Part shown: piece after piece, positions 21,718 to 33,581 of the stretch
Position numbering within the stretch: position 1 is the first letter of the stretch
Layout: every line of letters starts with the position of its first letter
Source of the DNA: Pegoplata infirma
Taxonomy: Eukaryota > Arthropoda > Insecta > Diptera > Anthomyiidae
Assembly: GCA_963921195.1 (NCBI GenBank)
Contig: OY992540.1
Location: 135,024,694 to 135,088,693 of the forward strand
Length of the DNA stretch: 64,000 nt
Direction: 5' to 3'
The notes under the pieces: generated by a model
What the model saw: only the letters and a program-made list of their open reading frames with translations
Database searches by the model: none
What the model was told of the DNA's origin: nothing
Program-made: the position numbers and the translations under genes

Positions 21718-23423
21718 CAGTGTTGGAAAAAATAATAGGGACGACGAGCTTAAATTTAATTAATTGCTATAAACTTTTTCATAAATGTCTCATTTTTTTC
21801 GCTTCAATTGAAATATTATCAGTAATTTAACGGGATTTAATAATCTGTATCGCTTTTCACGATTCTGTTTTAATTTAAATTTTTATTGGCAGAATAGTAC
21901 GAAAAGTATTGAATTTACCTGGAAAAAATAATAGGGACGAAATGCTTCAAATGAATTAAAAGTTATTTTCAATAGTGTTAACCTTTAAGTTCTTAATTAA
22001 TATTAATAAAAAATGCAAAAAATAAATAAAAAAAAATAATTCTGTCCATTCTTGACTTGTTTTAGCCTCTTTTATACTCGATAATAGTTTAGGATAATGG
22101 GTGCGGGTGCCCATTGTTGGAATTATAATCGAAAACCCAGTTTAATCTTAAAAGCGGATGGGATATCTATGATGTAAAGGTTCGTCATAATAAATTGTTC
22201 CAAAACAAAGCATTTACCTCGTTTGGCTCAAAGAATAGGCCCAAAACCAGGGGTAGAGACTGAAAAATATCAAAGCATTTTGACCAAATTCTTGGTTGTC
22301 ATTCGAAAACTACCCCTTTTATGCCATCTTATGAACTTAAATATGAGGTTTCTGCTCCGGTGACGAGTCGTACAATAAAATATTAACTCCTAAAATCTGT
22401 TCTAGAAGGTCGAAGTCCAAGAGAAGAACCACCGCTGAACTTACAATTAATACAAAAAAGTTCAGTATTTGCCAGAAATCACCTTGACCGTAAGGACTAG
22501 TCATATGTTCCATTGCCCGATAAAACGAAGACTTTTTTGTTTGGATCTAAATGAAAATTATTTATTTGACTCCCAATAAACAATTTTCAATCATATCCAA
22601 ACAAATTAATCTTTGTTTCATCGGGCAATGGAACATATTACCAGTTCTTACGGTCAAGGTGATTTCTGGCAAATACTGAACTTTTTTGTATTAATTGTAA
22701 GTTCAGCGGTGGTTCTTCTCTTGGACTTCGACCTTTTAGAACAGATTTTAGGAGTTAATTTTTTATTGTACGACTCGTCACCGGAGCAGAAACCTCATAT
22801 TTAAGTTCATAAGATGCCATAAAAGGGGTAGTTTTCGAATGACAACCAAGAATTTGGTCAAAATGCTTTGATATTTTTCAGTCTCTACCCCTGGTTTTGG
22901 GCCTATTCTTTGAGCCAAACGAGGTAACTGCTTTGTTTTGGAACAATTTATTATGACGAACCTTTACATCATAGATATCCCATCCGCTTTTAAGCTTAAA
23001 CTGGGTTTTCGATTATAATTCCAACAATGGGCACCCGCACCCATTATCCTAAACTATTATCGAGTATAAAAGAGGCTAAAACAAGTCAAGAATGGACAGA
23101 ATTATTTTTTTTTATTTATTTTTTGCATTTTTTATTAATATTAATTAAGAACTTAAAGGTTAACACTATTGAAAATAACTTTTAATTCATTTGAAGCATT
23201 TCGTCCCTATTATTTTTTCCAGGTAAATTCAATACTTTTCGTACTATTCTGCCAATAAAAATTTAAATTAAAACAGAATCGTGAAAAGCGATACAGATTA
23301 TTAAATCCCGTTAAATTACTGATAATTTTTCAGCTGAAGCGAAAAAAATGAGACATTTATGAAAAAGTTTATAGCAATTAATTAAATTTAAGCTCGTCGT
23401 CCCTATTATTTTTTCCAACACTG
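21718..23423. mobile_element. Palindromic Tc1-like element (two 853-bp inverted arms)
   Basis: The ends are CAGTGTTGGAAAAAATAATA and its reverse complement, flanked by TA at 21716-21717 and 23424-23425. The whole 1706 bp is a near-perfect inverted repeat meeting at about 22570, with almost no spacer. Each arm reads inward through a decayed 5' half of a Tc1/mariner-type transposase. It cannot encode a transposase. Differences between arms are few, so it is either young or kept alike by gene conversion. Confidence 0.85.
22400..22560 (+). pseudogene. Tc1-type transposase remnant (N-terminal half)
   Basis: The left arm read inward gives GRSPREEPPLNLQLIQK, FARNHLD and, after a stop, PDKTKTFLFGSK. 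This lines up with the segment of Tc1 transposases running from the R-x-P-R-x-x-P motif to the first catalytic Asp block (SDETK-x-x-LFGSD). The expected Asp region has decayed. The right arm carries the mirror image. The catalytic second half is absent because the palindrome turns round here. Confidence 0.65.
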
Positions 23424-23785
23424 TATGAAGTTACAGTTTAATATTTTATTGTATGTAATTTCATCCGGAAATTGGCCGCGCCAAAGTTATCCCAAATTAT
23501 CTATTATCATGATTTTGTATTAAATATGATATGATATGATGTAATTTCATCCGGAAATTGGCCGCGCCAAAGTTATCTTAAAATATCCAATATCATGATT
23601 TTATATTAAATTGGATATTATATAATGTAATTTCATCCGAAATTTGGCCGCGCCAAAGTTATCTTATAATATCTGATATCTTGATTTTATAAAAAAATTA
23701 TTGGATACATTTTTATCCAAAAAATGTTTCTGTTTTTAGATTTATTTTTAGATATGTCAAACTGAAAATAAATAAAAAAAAAAAA

Positions 23786-23866
23786 ACTTCGAACGGACGG
23801 GGATTAGAACCACAAGTATTCCGTTTTGTAATCGCAATCTCTACCCTCTAGACCAGCGGACGTTGT
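23786..23866 (-). other. tRNA-like sequence
   Basis: The minus strand reads CGTCCGCTGGTCTAGAGGGT (A-box-like), then TGGTTCTAATCCCC (B-box/T-arm-like). The helices are imperfect. Likely tRNA-derived, not a working gene. Confidence 0.45.
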
Positions 23867-23887
23867 TAGCAAATAACAACTTTAAAA

Positions 23888-24423
23888 CCCGAGTAAAAAA
23901 GAGTTATGTATAGCCGTGACAAATTAGATCCCAAATATGGTGGACACAATTGTTTCAAATATTATCTTCGGTTATCCTACAAGATCTGAACAGATAGTCT
24001 TATATATAATATGATACGTAAAATGGGTCTATCTGGTTTTATCAGTTTGATCCGGACTGATACAATATAAAATAAATTGAGACTATAAGACATAAATATA
24101 TATGGTTAGATATTGCTCTACATAAAGAACATATTTTTGTATATAACATTATATAAAGTGCATATGATTATATATAATGTTATCCAACTTATATGACGTT
24201 ATAAGGAGCAATATATGATCAGTTATAATGGTTTTAAATTATATTTAATCGTATCAGTTTTCTCCAACTGATATAATTATATAGACCCAATTCACGTATC
24301 ACATTATATAGAAGGTTATCCCGTTAGATCATAAAATATACCCGTAGATAATTATTAAAGTAATTGTATCCGCCATATTTGGGATATAATTAGTCATGAA
24401 CTATTTTTCTTTTTTTACTAGGG
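23888..24423. mobile_element. MITE with CCCGAGTAAAAAAG ends
   Basis: The left CCCGAGTAAAAAAGAG and right CTTTTTTTACTAGGG ends extend into about 60-bp inverted arms, sharing ATCCCAAATATGG. The interior consists of ATATAA/TTATAT words. No coding content. Confidence 0.6.
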
Positions 24424-25198
24424 AAGACTTAGTTTTAAATAAATTGATCGTATCTAATTATATCAAATTGATCTAACATATAGTAATATATGATTACATC
24501 CAATTAAATATGTTATTCACTTGTACACAATTTTCAAAAAGACTTAGAAAATTTTTGATAAAATTTGCAAAAAAAAAAAATTGGAATGACGTACAGCGCT
24601 ATTAGGGGCTTCCATGGTAAGCTTAAACAATAATTTTAATGTAACGGTATGCCTTATTTCCAAGTCAAAGGCTTCCAAAGTGAAATAAGACTTTGGCTTG
24701 AAAGTTTGAAATTTTTCATGTAATCAGGAAATCAGAATTAGATTTGAGATCGGGTTCCAAAAATCATTGATAATTTGATAATTTAAACCAAATATAGCTA
24801 TTATTAACTATATAAATGCAATATAAATTTTTAAAAATGATTGCAAAAATTCAAAAAGTAAAATTTTTTAAGTTCTAAAAAAACAAATGCAATAAAAAAG
24901 TGTTTTCTATTTAAAAAAAAAATAAAAAAATATATTTTTTTCTGGAATCGAACTCGGGTTCCCAAAAATGATAGATAATTTTATAATAAATTAAATATAG
25001 TTATATATAACTATATAAAAGCAATATATAATTTTTTAAAAGTGATTGCAAAAATTCAAAAAAAAGAAAAATTTTTAGTTCTAAAAAAAATAAATGCAAT
25101 AAAAAAGTGTTTTTTATTAAAAAAAAATAAAAAAAATATATTTTTTTTTTCTGGAATCGAACTCGGGTTCCCAAAAATTATAGATAATTTTATAATAA

Positions 25199-25945
25199 CC
25201 CGAGTAAAAAAGTTCATATATATTCATACAAAATTATATAAAGCCATCATATATAATCATATATAGATTAATGCGAAAAATGAGTCGATAAAACGATATA
25301 AAAACTTATCAAATTTGATCAAATCTGATCAAATTTGATATAATTTTAATATAATTTTATATAGTTATATGCGAAAATTGGACCCTTTTTTGTATAAAAT
25401 TGATGCAATTATATATAATTAAATATATTTATATATAAGAAAAAAATGTTTTCCCCCAAAACGCAAAAAATTGACAAAAAAAAATTTGTTTCCAGGACTT
25501 AAAAATTTTTAAAAATATTTTTAGGACTTTGAAAATTTTCAAAAAAAAAACATCTCGACTTAGAAAAATTTTCAAAAGTTATATTGAATTATATGTAAAG
25601 GACTTAGATTTTTTTATAAATTTTACTCATATAAGATAACATATAATTTAAAAACAGTTGCATAAAGTTTTATATAAAATTTCTTCAAATATTTTGTTTT
25701 ATCAAATTATATAAAAAAGAAGACAGAATTTTAAAGTTCATATGTAATTATATAAACGAACTTTAAATCATATGTTATTATATAAAAGTCCATATTTTCT
25801 GTTATATAATTTTATATAAGAAACAAATTAGAAGTGCAAATATATAAAATCACATATGATGCAACAAAAAATACATATAGTTTTACAAAATAATATATGT
25901 ATATATAAAACTATATATAATTATATAGGAACTTTTTTACTCGGG
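25199..25945. mobile_element. MITE with CCCGAGTAAAAAAG ends and TATATA words
   Basis: The left CCCGAGTAAAAAAGTTC and right GAACTTTTTTACTCGGG ends are perfect inverted repeats. The interior is a dense run of ATATAA/TTATATAT words. Compared with neighbouring tandem units, it interrupts the third unit with at most 2-3 bp duplicated. Confidence 0.7.
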
Positions 25946-26099
25946 AAATCAAATATAGTTATATATAACTGTATAAAAGAAAAATAATTTTTTAAAAATG
26001 ATTGCAAAAATTCCAAAAATGAAAATTTTTTAGTTCTAAAAAAATTAAACGCAATAAAAAAGTGTTTTCTATTTAAAAAAATTAAAAAAAAAACTTTTT

Positions 26100-26205
26100 T
26101 TTCTCGACTGGGCCGGGAATCGAACTCGGGTTCCCAAAAATCATATGTAATCTTATATGATCCAACTAGCTAACTCGCCCGGTACTTCGTTACCGGTTAG
26201 CTGTA
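26100..26205 (-). other. tRNA-like sequence
   Basis: The minus strand reads ACCGGGCGAGTTAGCTAGTT (A-box-like), an ATCATAT/ATATGAT helix, then CCGAGTTCGATTCCCGG (T-arm-like, four of five pairs). Likely a tRNA-derived segment; the T-arm part is what recurs in the tandem units upstream. Confidence 0.45.
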
Positions 26206-27824
26206 AAAAAAACAACTTTATCACTTCAAATTCTTATTAATTTTTAATTAAACATAAAAATTGTTAGTTTCGACCTTTTAAATATTATATTTTGAGTAGA
26301 TTTAAAGTTGCAAAAAATTTTATTTTGGCGAAACGATCCCATAGTTCAAACTTTATGTTTCAAAGAATATTAGCGCATAAGGAACAATATGTACCAAAGC
26401 GAAAATTCAAAATTTTATTTTCCCAGAATGTAATTTCCGCAAGTGCCAATTTTAAGTATCTCTACTTTCTCCCTTTTTCCCCATTAGAAGCAGAATTTTC
26501 ATAAAAGTACTTATTTTAGAATGTTATTTCCGCGAAAGGATCGTACAGTCCAAATTTTAAGTATTTAGGGTCCTAAATACTTAAAATTCAGCAGATACAA
26601 AATTGCCTTACTTTCCCCATTTTCCCCCTTAGAAGCAGAATTTACTACCAAAGTGCTTCTTCCAGAATGTTATTTCCGCTAGAGGATCGTACAGTCCAAA
26701 CTTCAAGTATCTAGAACCATTAGTTCAGCAGATACAAAACAGTTCAAAATTCAAGTATCTAGGACCATTAGTTCAGCAGATACAAAATTGCCCTACTTTT
26801 CCCCCTTTTCCATCTATAAAACAAAATTTTCCAAAAAGTACTTTTTTCAGAATGTTTTTTCCGCGAGAGGATCGTACACTCCAAATTTCAAGTATCTAGG
26901 ACCGTTAGTTCAGCAGATTCAAAATTGCCCTAATTTCCCCCTTTTTCCGTAGAAGCGAAATTTAAAAAAAAAGTACTTCCATTAGAATGTTGTTTCCGCA
27001 AGAGGATTCAAATTTCAAATTTGCCCTACTTCCCTCTTTTTCCCCCTATAGAAGCAGATTTTTCCAAAAAAGTACTTCTTCCAGAATGTTATTTCCGCGA
27101 GAGGATCGTACAGTCCAAACTTCAATATCGAGGACCATTAGTTCAGCAGATACAAAATTGCCCTTCTTTCCCCTTTTAAAAAGTAATTTTCAAAAAAGTA
27201 CTTCTTTCAATATGTTATTCCGCGAGATGATCCTATATTGCAAATGTCATGTTTTTAAGACCATTAGTTTAAAATTTACCAAATTGCCCTATTTTGCCCC
27301 TCTTGGCCCTCCTTAAAACCAAAATTTTCAAAAAGTGTATTTTTCAAAAAATTATTTCCGCGAGAGTATCAAAACTTAAAGTTTTAGTTCAGAAGATACA
27401 AAATTGCCCTATTTTCCCCCTTCTACTTTTTTCAAGATGTTTTTTTTTGCGAGATGATCCTAGAGTTCAAATTTCAAGTTTCTGGAACCATTTGTTTAAA
27501 AGATAAATAATGTACCGATTTTCTCTATTTCCCCCCCTTTCCCACCGTGGAGGAGGAATTTTTCAAACAATATTTTTTTCGGAATGTTGTTTCCGCGAGA
27601 GGATCCTAAAGACCTAAATTCACGTTTCTGGGACCATTTGTTCAGAAGATAAAAAATTCACCGATTTTCCCTATTTTCCCACCCTTGGGGGCGGAATTTT
27701 CAAAAAATTTTATTTTCCGCATGTTATTTCTGCGAGAGGATCCTAGAGTCCAAATTTCAAGTTTCTGGGACCATTTGTCCAGAAGATAAAAAATGTACCA
27801 ATTTGCTCTATTTTCCCCACCTTG

Positions 27825-28814
27825 CACTGTGGCCGAAATCACTGATCTGGCGGCGTTTTAGTCAAAATTAAAAAATTAAAACTGATAAATGTTTTGCACT
27901 GCATCAATTACCTATACTTTACAGAGAAAATTAACGTTTTCACTTTTGTTTTTCTCTTAATATTCGCACAGCTGTAAGCTATCAAATATACATTTTATGC
28001 AGCAAGTGTATTAAAGGAATTTGGGGCCTAATTACTCAGTGAGTTTTTCTTGATACTTTTAAGTCAATTGTTTACACATTTTGAGCCAAAAAGTTTTAAT
28101 TGAAAGTAAAAGGTATGTTTTAACTAAAAAATAAATGTTTGTGGCCTGTGTGTATCTAGTTTATTATTAGTTCATTATTGAAGTTTACGTTTGTGATATT
28201 AACTATAGTTTCATGGACTGCAACTTTTGAAATTCGATCGTATTCGGTCCAATTCCTGTTTTGTTTATTATTTTGGGTTATTTTTGTTGTGACGTTTCAG
28301 TATGGCGTGCTAATTCGCGCAAGTTGCTCGGGTTTTTAGGGTCCATCTGCTGTCCAAATAAACAGTATAAACGCGATACAGACCACAATTTTCAATCGAT
28401 TTGGCTGAAATTTGAAATTTAAGTTTCTTTTATCGCAAGAACAAAACAAATTAAATGTTGACAAAATCAATCCATGTTAACCCATAGCCCCCATGTAAAT
28501 GTCCCCTTCAAGTTTTACTTAAATACCCCTAACAAAAGTATTCAAGACATCCTCTTGAAACTCGATCAATAAATGTTTTTTATATTCATAAACAATCGCT
28601 ATAAATTTTAATGGAATCGGACCATTTTAATTTCTAGGCCTCATACAAACCACCCTCTCAATATTCACATAAATTTCCCAAAATATATAAAAATAAATGA
28701 ATATTGTTTAAAAATTAATTCTTTTTAAATTTTATAATCGCAAATAAGCATTAGTCTTTATTATTTTACATTTCCGAATTAAGCGCCGCTAGATTGGCCA
28801 TTTCGGCCACTGTG
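27825..28814. mobile_element. Transib-like non-autonomous element with CCTTG duplication
   Basis: The ends are CACTGTGGCCGAAAT and, in reverse complement, CACAGTGGCCGAAAT. CCTTG is duplicated at 27820-27824 and 28815-28819, and the flanking satellite reads through as CCACCTTGGAGG. Transib elements are known for CAC-initiated termini resembling the RSS heptamer and 5-bp GC-rich duplications. No transposase is readable. The interior includes a fragment of the second INE subfamily (about 28350-28700). Confidence 0.65.
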
Positions 28815-31800
28815 CCTTGGAGGCGGAATTTTCAAAAAAATATTTTTTTAGTTTTTTTTTTCGCGAGAGGATTATAGAGTCCAAATTTTAAGTTTTTAAA
28901 ACTATTAGTTCAAAAGATACAAAATCCCCCAAAGGGCCCTTCTTTCCCCTTTTTTCCCCTTAGAAGTGGAATTTTTAAAAAAGTTCTTTAAGTATGTTAT
29001 TTTTGCGAAAGGATCGTTCAGTTCAGATTTCAAGAATCTAGACCATTAGTTCAGCAGATTCAAAATTGCCCTTCTTTCCCCCTTTTCCCCCAGAATTTTG
29101 AAAAGTACTTTCTTAAGAATGTTATTTCCGCGAGAGGATCGTTCAGCCAAATTTCAAGTATCTAGAACCATTAGTTCAGCATATACAAAATTGCCCTACC
29201 TTCCCCGTTTTCCCCCTTGAAATCGGAATTTTCAAAAAAAGTACTTCTTTCAGAATGTTAATTCCAAGAGAGAGGATCGTGCAGTCTAAATTTCAAGTAT
29301 CTAGGACCATTAGTTCAGCAGATACAAAATTGCCCTACTTTCCGCCTTTTCCCCCTTAGAAGCGGAACTTTCCACAATAAGTACTTTTTCCGCAAGATTT
29401 AAATTTTAAGTATCTAGGATCATTAGTTCAGCAAATACAGAATTGCCCTACTTTCCACCTTTTCCCCCTTTAGATGGAGAACTTTTAAAAAAATACTTCT
29501 TCTAGAATGTTCTTTCCGCGAGAGGATCGTACAGTCCAAACTTCAAGTATGTAGGATTATTAGTTAAGCAGATTCAAAATTGCCCTACTTTCTCCCTTTT
29601 CCCCCCGTAGAAGCAGAATTTAAAAAAAGTACTTCTTTTAGAATGTTATATCCGCGAGAGCACCATTAGCTCAGCAGATACAAAATTGCCCTACCTTCCC
29701 CTTTTTCCCCCCTTAAAAGTAGAGTTTTCAAAAAAGTACTTCCTTGAGAATGTTATTTCCGCGAGAGGATCGTACAGTCCAAATTTCAAGTATATAGGAC
29801 CATTATTTCGGCAGATACAAAATTGCCCTTCTTTTCCCCTTTTTCCCACTCAAAATCAGAATATTTAAAAAAGTACTTCTTTCAGAATGTTATTTTCGCG
29901 AAAAGATCGTACAGTCCAAATTTCAAGTCTCCCGGACCATTAGTTCAGCAGATACAAAATTTCCCCCTTTTCCCTCTTAGAGGCGGAATTTTCCAAAAAG
30001 TCCTCCATTCGAATTTTATTTCCGCGAGAGGATTGTGCAGTCCAATTTTCAAGTATCTAGGACTATTTGTTCAGCAGATACAAAATTGGCCTACATTCCC
30101 CCTTTTTCCCCCTTAAAGAAGAATTTTTAAAAAAGTATTTCTTTCCGAATGTTATTTCCGCGGGAGGATCGTACAGTCCAGTTTTCAAGTATTAGGACCA
30201 TTAGTTCAGCAGATTCAAAATTGCTCTATTTTCCCCTCTTTTTCCCCTTAAAAGAGGAATTTTAAAAAAGTATTCCTTTCCGAATGTTATTTCCGCGGGA
30301 GGATCGTACAGTCCAATTTTCAAGTATCTAGGACCATTACTTTACCAAATACAAAATTGCACTACTTCCCCCTTTCTCCCACTTAAAAGCGAAATTTTCA
30401 AAAAAGTTCTTCTTTTAGAATGTTAGTGCCGCGATATGATCCCATATTCCAAATGTCATGTTTCTAAGACCATTAATTTAAAGTTTAGCAAATTGCCCTA
30501 TTTTCCCCCTTTTGGGCCTCCTTAAAACCAAAATTCTCAAAAAAATATATTTTTCAAAAAATAATTTCCGCTAGAGCATCCAGATTAAAAATTTCAAGTT
30601 TGTTCAAAAGATACAAAATTGCCCTTATAAAAGGATTTTTCAAAATATCACTTTTTAAAAATTTTTTTTTCCGCGAGAGTAAAGTTAAAATTTCAAGTTT
30701 TTGGGACCATTCGTTTAGCAGATACGAAATTGCCCTTCTTTCCCCATTTTTCCCCCTTTAAATTCGAATTTTTCTTTTAGAATGTTATTTTCGGTATAGG
30801 ATTGTACAGTTCAAATTTTAAGTATCTAGGACCATTAGTTCAGCAGATACAAAATTTCCCTTCTTTTCCCCTTTTTCCCCGTAGAAGCATAATTTTTAAA
30901 AAAGTTTCTCTTTAACAATGTTATTTTATTTCCGCGAGAGGATCGTACCATTGAAATTTCAAGTATCTAGGACCATGAGTTCAGCCGATACAAAATTGCC
31001 CTACTTTCCCCCTTTTTCCCCGTAGAAGCGGAATTTTTGAAAAAGTTCTTCTTTAAGAATGTTATTATTATTATTATATATTATTATCGCGAAAGGATCG
31101 TACAGTTCAAATTTCAAGTATAAAGGACCATTAGTTCAGCAGATTCAAAATTGCCCTACTTTCCCCATTTTCCCCTAGAATTTTGAAAAAGTACTTCCTT
31201 TAGAATGTTATTTCCGCGAGAGGATCGTTCACTCCAAAATTTCAAGTATCTAGGACCATATATTCAGCAGATACAAAATTGCCCTACCTTCCTCTTTTTC
31301 CCCCTTTAAAGCGGAATTTTCAATAAAGTACTTTTTTCAGAATGTTATTTCCGCGAGAGGATCGTGCAGTCCACGCGAGAGGATCGTGCAGTCCTATTTG
31401 TTTAGCAGATACAAACCGGAACTTTCAAAAAGTACTTCTTTCAGAAAGTTATTTCCGCGAGAGGATCGTACAGCCCAAATTTCAAGGATCTACGACCATT
31501 AGCTCAGCAGACACAAAATTACCCTACTTTCCCCTTTTTCCCCTTTAGAAGCGAAATTTTCAAAATAGAACTTTCTTCACAATGTTATTTCCGCGAAGGA
31601 TCCCATAGTCAAAATTTTTAAGTTTCTGGGAAAAATAGTTCAGAACATACAAAGTGTACCAATTTGTCCTATTATCCCTCTTTTTACCACCCTAGAAGCG
31701 AAATTGAAAAAAACTTTGTTTCGGAATGTTTTTTCCGCGAGAGGATCTTATAGTCCAAACTTCAAGTTTCTAGGACCATTAGGTCAGAGAAAAGAAAATG

Positions 31801-32344
31801 TACCAAATTGCCCAATTTCCCCCCTTTTCCCCTTCTTAGAAAAACCTTTTTAAAAAAGTACTTTCTTCAGAATATTATTTCCGCGAGAGGATCCTATAGT
31901 CCAAATTTCAAGTTTCTGGGACAATTAGTTCACAATATAGAAAATGTGCAAAATCGTCCTATTTCCCCCCAAATTTGAATGAGAAATTTTCAAAAAATAC
32001 TTTCTTCAGAACATAATTTCCGCGAGAGGATCATATAGTCCAAATTTTTAATTTTCTAGGACCATTAGTTCAGAGGATACAAAATGTACCAAATTATCCT
32101 ACTTTCCCCCTTTTAACCCCCTAGAATCAGAATTAAAAAAAACTTTGTTTCAGAATGTTTTTTCCGTTAGAGGATCTTATAGTCCAAACTTTAAGTTTCT
32201 ACTTAGGACCATTAGGTCAGAAGATATAACATGTACCAAATTGCCCTTTTTTCCCCATTTCCCCTCCTTATTTTTTTTTTAAATACTTTCTTTAGAGTAT
32301 TATTTCCGCGAGAGGATCCTATAGAAGATCGTAATGTTTAAAAT

Positions 32345-32870
32345 TGTCCTATTTCCCCCTAAATTTAAGTAATTAAATCAATAAATTCCCAAAAATTAAA
32401 AAATAAATGAGAAAAAAATTTAGTAAAAAATTTGAGTCAAAAAATTAAGCGAAAAATATTTTGGTGAAAACACCTTCTAAGTAAAAAATTTAAGTAAAAA
32501 AATGAGTAAAAAAACTGAAGAATAAAATACAATTGAGTGAAAAAAATTTTTATTAAAAAAAATTGAGTAAAAAAAAATTTTGAGTAAAAAAAAAAATTTT
32601 GAGTAAAAAAAAAAATTGTAAAAAAAAAAATTTTGAGTGAAAAAGAATTTTAAATGAAAAAAAAATTTTGAGTAAAAAAAAATTTTTTAGTGAAAAAAAG
32701 TTTTGAGTAAAAAAAAAATTTGAGTGAAAAAAAATTTGTAAAAAAAAAAATTTAAAAAAAAAAAAAATTTGTAAAAAAAAAAAAATTTTGAATGAAAAAA
32801 AAATTTTGAGTGAAAAAAAAATTTTGAGTGAAAAAAAATTTTGAGTGAAAAAATTTTAGTAAAAAAATGT
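32345..32870. repeat. Low-complexity (AAAAAAATTTTGAGTG)n stretch in the array
   Basis: A run of A-rich words punctuated by TTTTGAGTG/AAAATTTTGAGTA, irregular in period. The Phe/Lys-rich frame on the minus strand is meaningless. Confidence 0.8.
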
Positions 32871-33480
32871 TTTTTCCCCGAGAGGATACTATAGTTCAAA
32901 TATCTAGTTTCTAGGACCATTAGTTCAAAATTCACCAAATTGCCCTATTTTCCCCCTTTTTGTCCCCCTTAAAACCGGAATTTTCAAAAAAGTACTTTTT
33001 CCAAAATGTTATTTCCGCGAGAGTATCCTATATTCAAAATTTCCAGATTGTAGGACCATTAGTTCAGAAGATACAAAATGTACTAACTTGCCCTATTTTC
33101 CCCCTCCCCCCACCTTAGAAACGGAATTTTCAAAATATTACTTTTTCCAAAATGTTATTTCCGCGAGAGGGTCCTAGACTTCAAATTTCAAGTTTCTGGG
33201 ACCATTTGTTTAGAATATAAAAAATGTACCAATTTGCCCTATTTCCCCCTTTTTCCCCCCTTGGAGGCGGAATTTTCCAAAAAAAAATTTTCCGAAATTT
33301 TATTTCCGCGAGAGGATCCTAGAGTTCAAATTTGAAGTTTCTAGGACTATTAGTTCAAAAGATACAAAATCCCCCAAAGAGCCCTATTTTCCCCCTTTTG
33401 CCCCCCTTAGAATCGGAATTTCCAAAAATCCCTTCTTAGTGGGTGGTTTTGTCGGGAGCCGAACCTACATTCCAAATTTC

Positions 33481-33581
33481 AAGTCTCTAGCTTCAGCGGT
33501 TTGGGCTGGGCGATGATTATTGCCAATCAGTCAGTCAGTCAGTCAGTCAGTCAGTCACCACACTCTTTTATATATATAGAT
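33481..33581 (+). mobile_element. 3' terminus of the array-bearing element
   Basis: After the last unit come CAGCGGTTTGGGCTGGGCGA, a (CAGT)n microsatellite (33526-33556) and CTTTTATATATATAGAT. The same architecture, with (CATA)n, ends the element at 60719-62111. This type of 3' end is widespread in insect dispersed repeats; its superfamily is not certain to me. Confidence 0.55.

Larger units (their letters stand above)
21585..23710. repeat. AT-rich repeat with about 83-bp GC-cored tandem units
   Basis: Begins CCCGAGTAAAAAA, the terminus of a MITE family seen at 23888 and 25199. Units containing TTGGCCGCGCCAAAGTTATC occur at about 21678, 23472, 23553 and 23638. The first is separated from the others by the Tc1-like palindrome. 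No matching right terminus was found. Confidence 0.55.
24424..26290. repeat. About 200-bp tandem units, each with a GAATCGAACTCGGGTTCCC end
   Basis: Three successive units (about 24755, 24955 and 25165 onward, the third split by the MITE at 25199-25945) share TGATTGCAAAAATTC, AGTTCTAAAAAAA, AATAAAAAAGTGTTTT and then GGAATCGAACTCGGGTTCCC. That last block looks like a tRNA T-arm in reverse. The final unit runs into a longer tRNA-like segment at 26100-26205. Confidence 0.65.
26291..33480. repeat. Satellite array of about 138-bp units (roughly 40 copies)
   Basis: The repeated unit runs: ATGTTATTTCCGCGAGAGG, ATC(G/C), TACAGTCCAAATTTCAAG, TCTAGGACCATTAGTTCAGC, AGATACAAAATTGCCC, a pyrimidine block of T and C, then GAAGCGGAATTTTC, AAAAAAGTACTTC. 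Spacing measured at 29743-29884 is close to 138 bp. At least two variants alternate in blocks: CGTACAG with CAGCAGATAC, and CCTATAG with CAGAAGATAAAAAATG. Blocks such as 27230-27500 and 30420-30650 are near copies, implying higher-order duplication. Open frames here are repeat artefacts. It is interrupted by 27825-28814 and a low-complexity stretch at 32345-32870, and leads into the 3' end at 33481-33581. Confidence 0.85.

Noticed and set aside
22613..22804. Open frame on the right arm of the Tc1 palindrome
   Set aside because: It is the antisense of the mirrored transposase remnant.
32687..32938. Phe-rich frame on the minus strand
   Set aside because: Generated by an AAAAATTTTGAGTG low-complexity run.
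26291..33480. Many short open frames in the satellite
   Set aside because: They repeat with the 138-bp unit, have no codon bias or homology, and are disrupted in neighbouring units.
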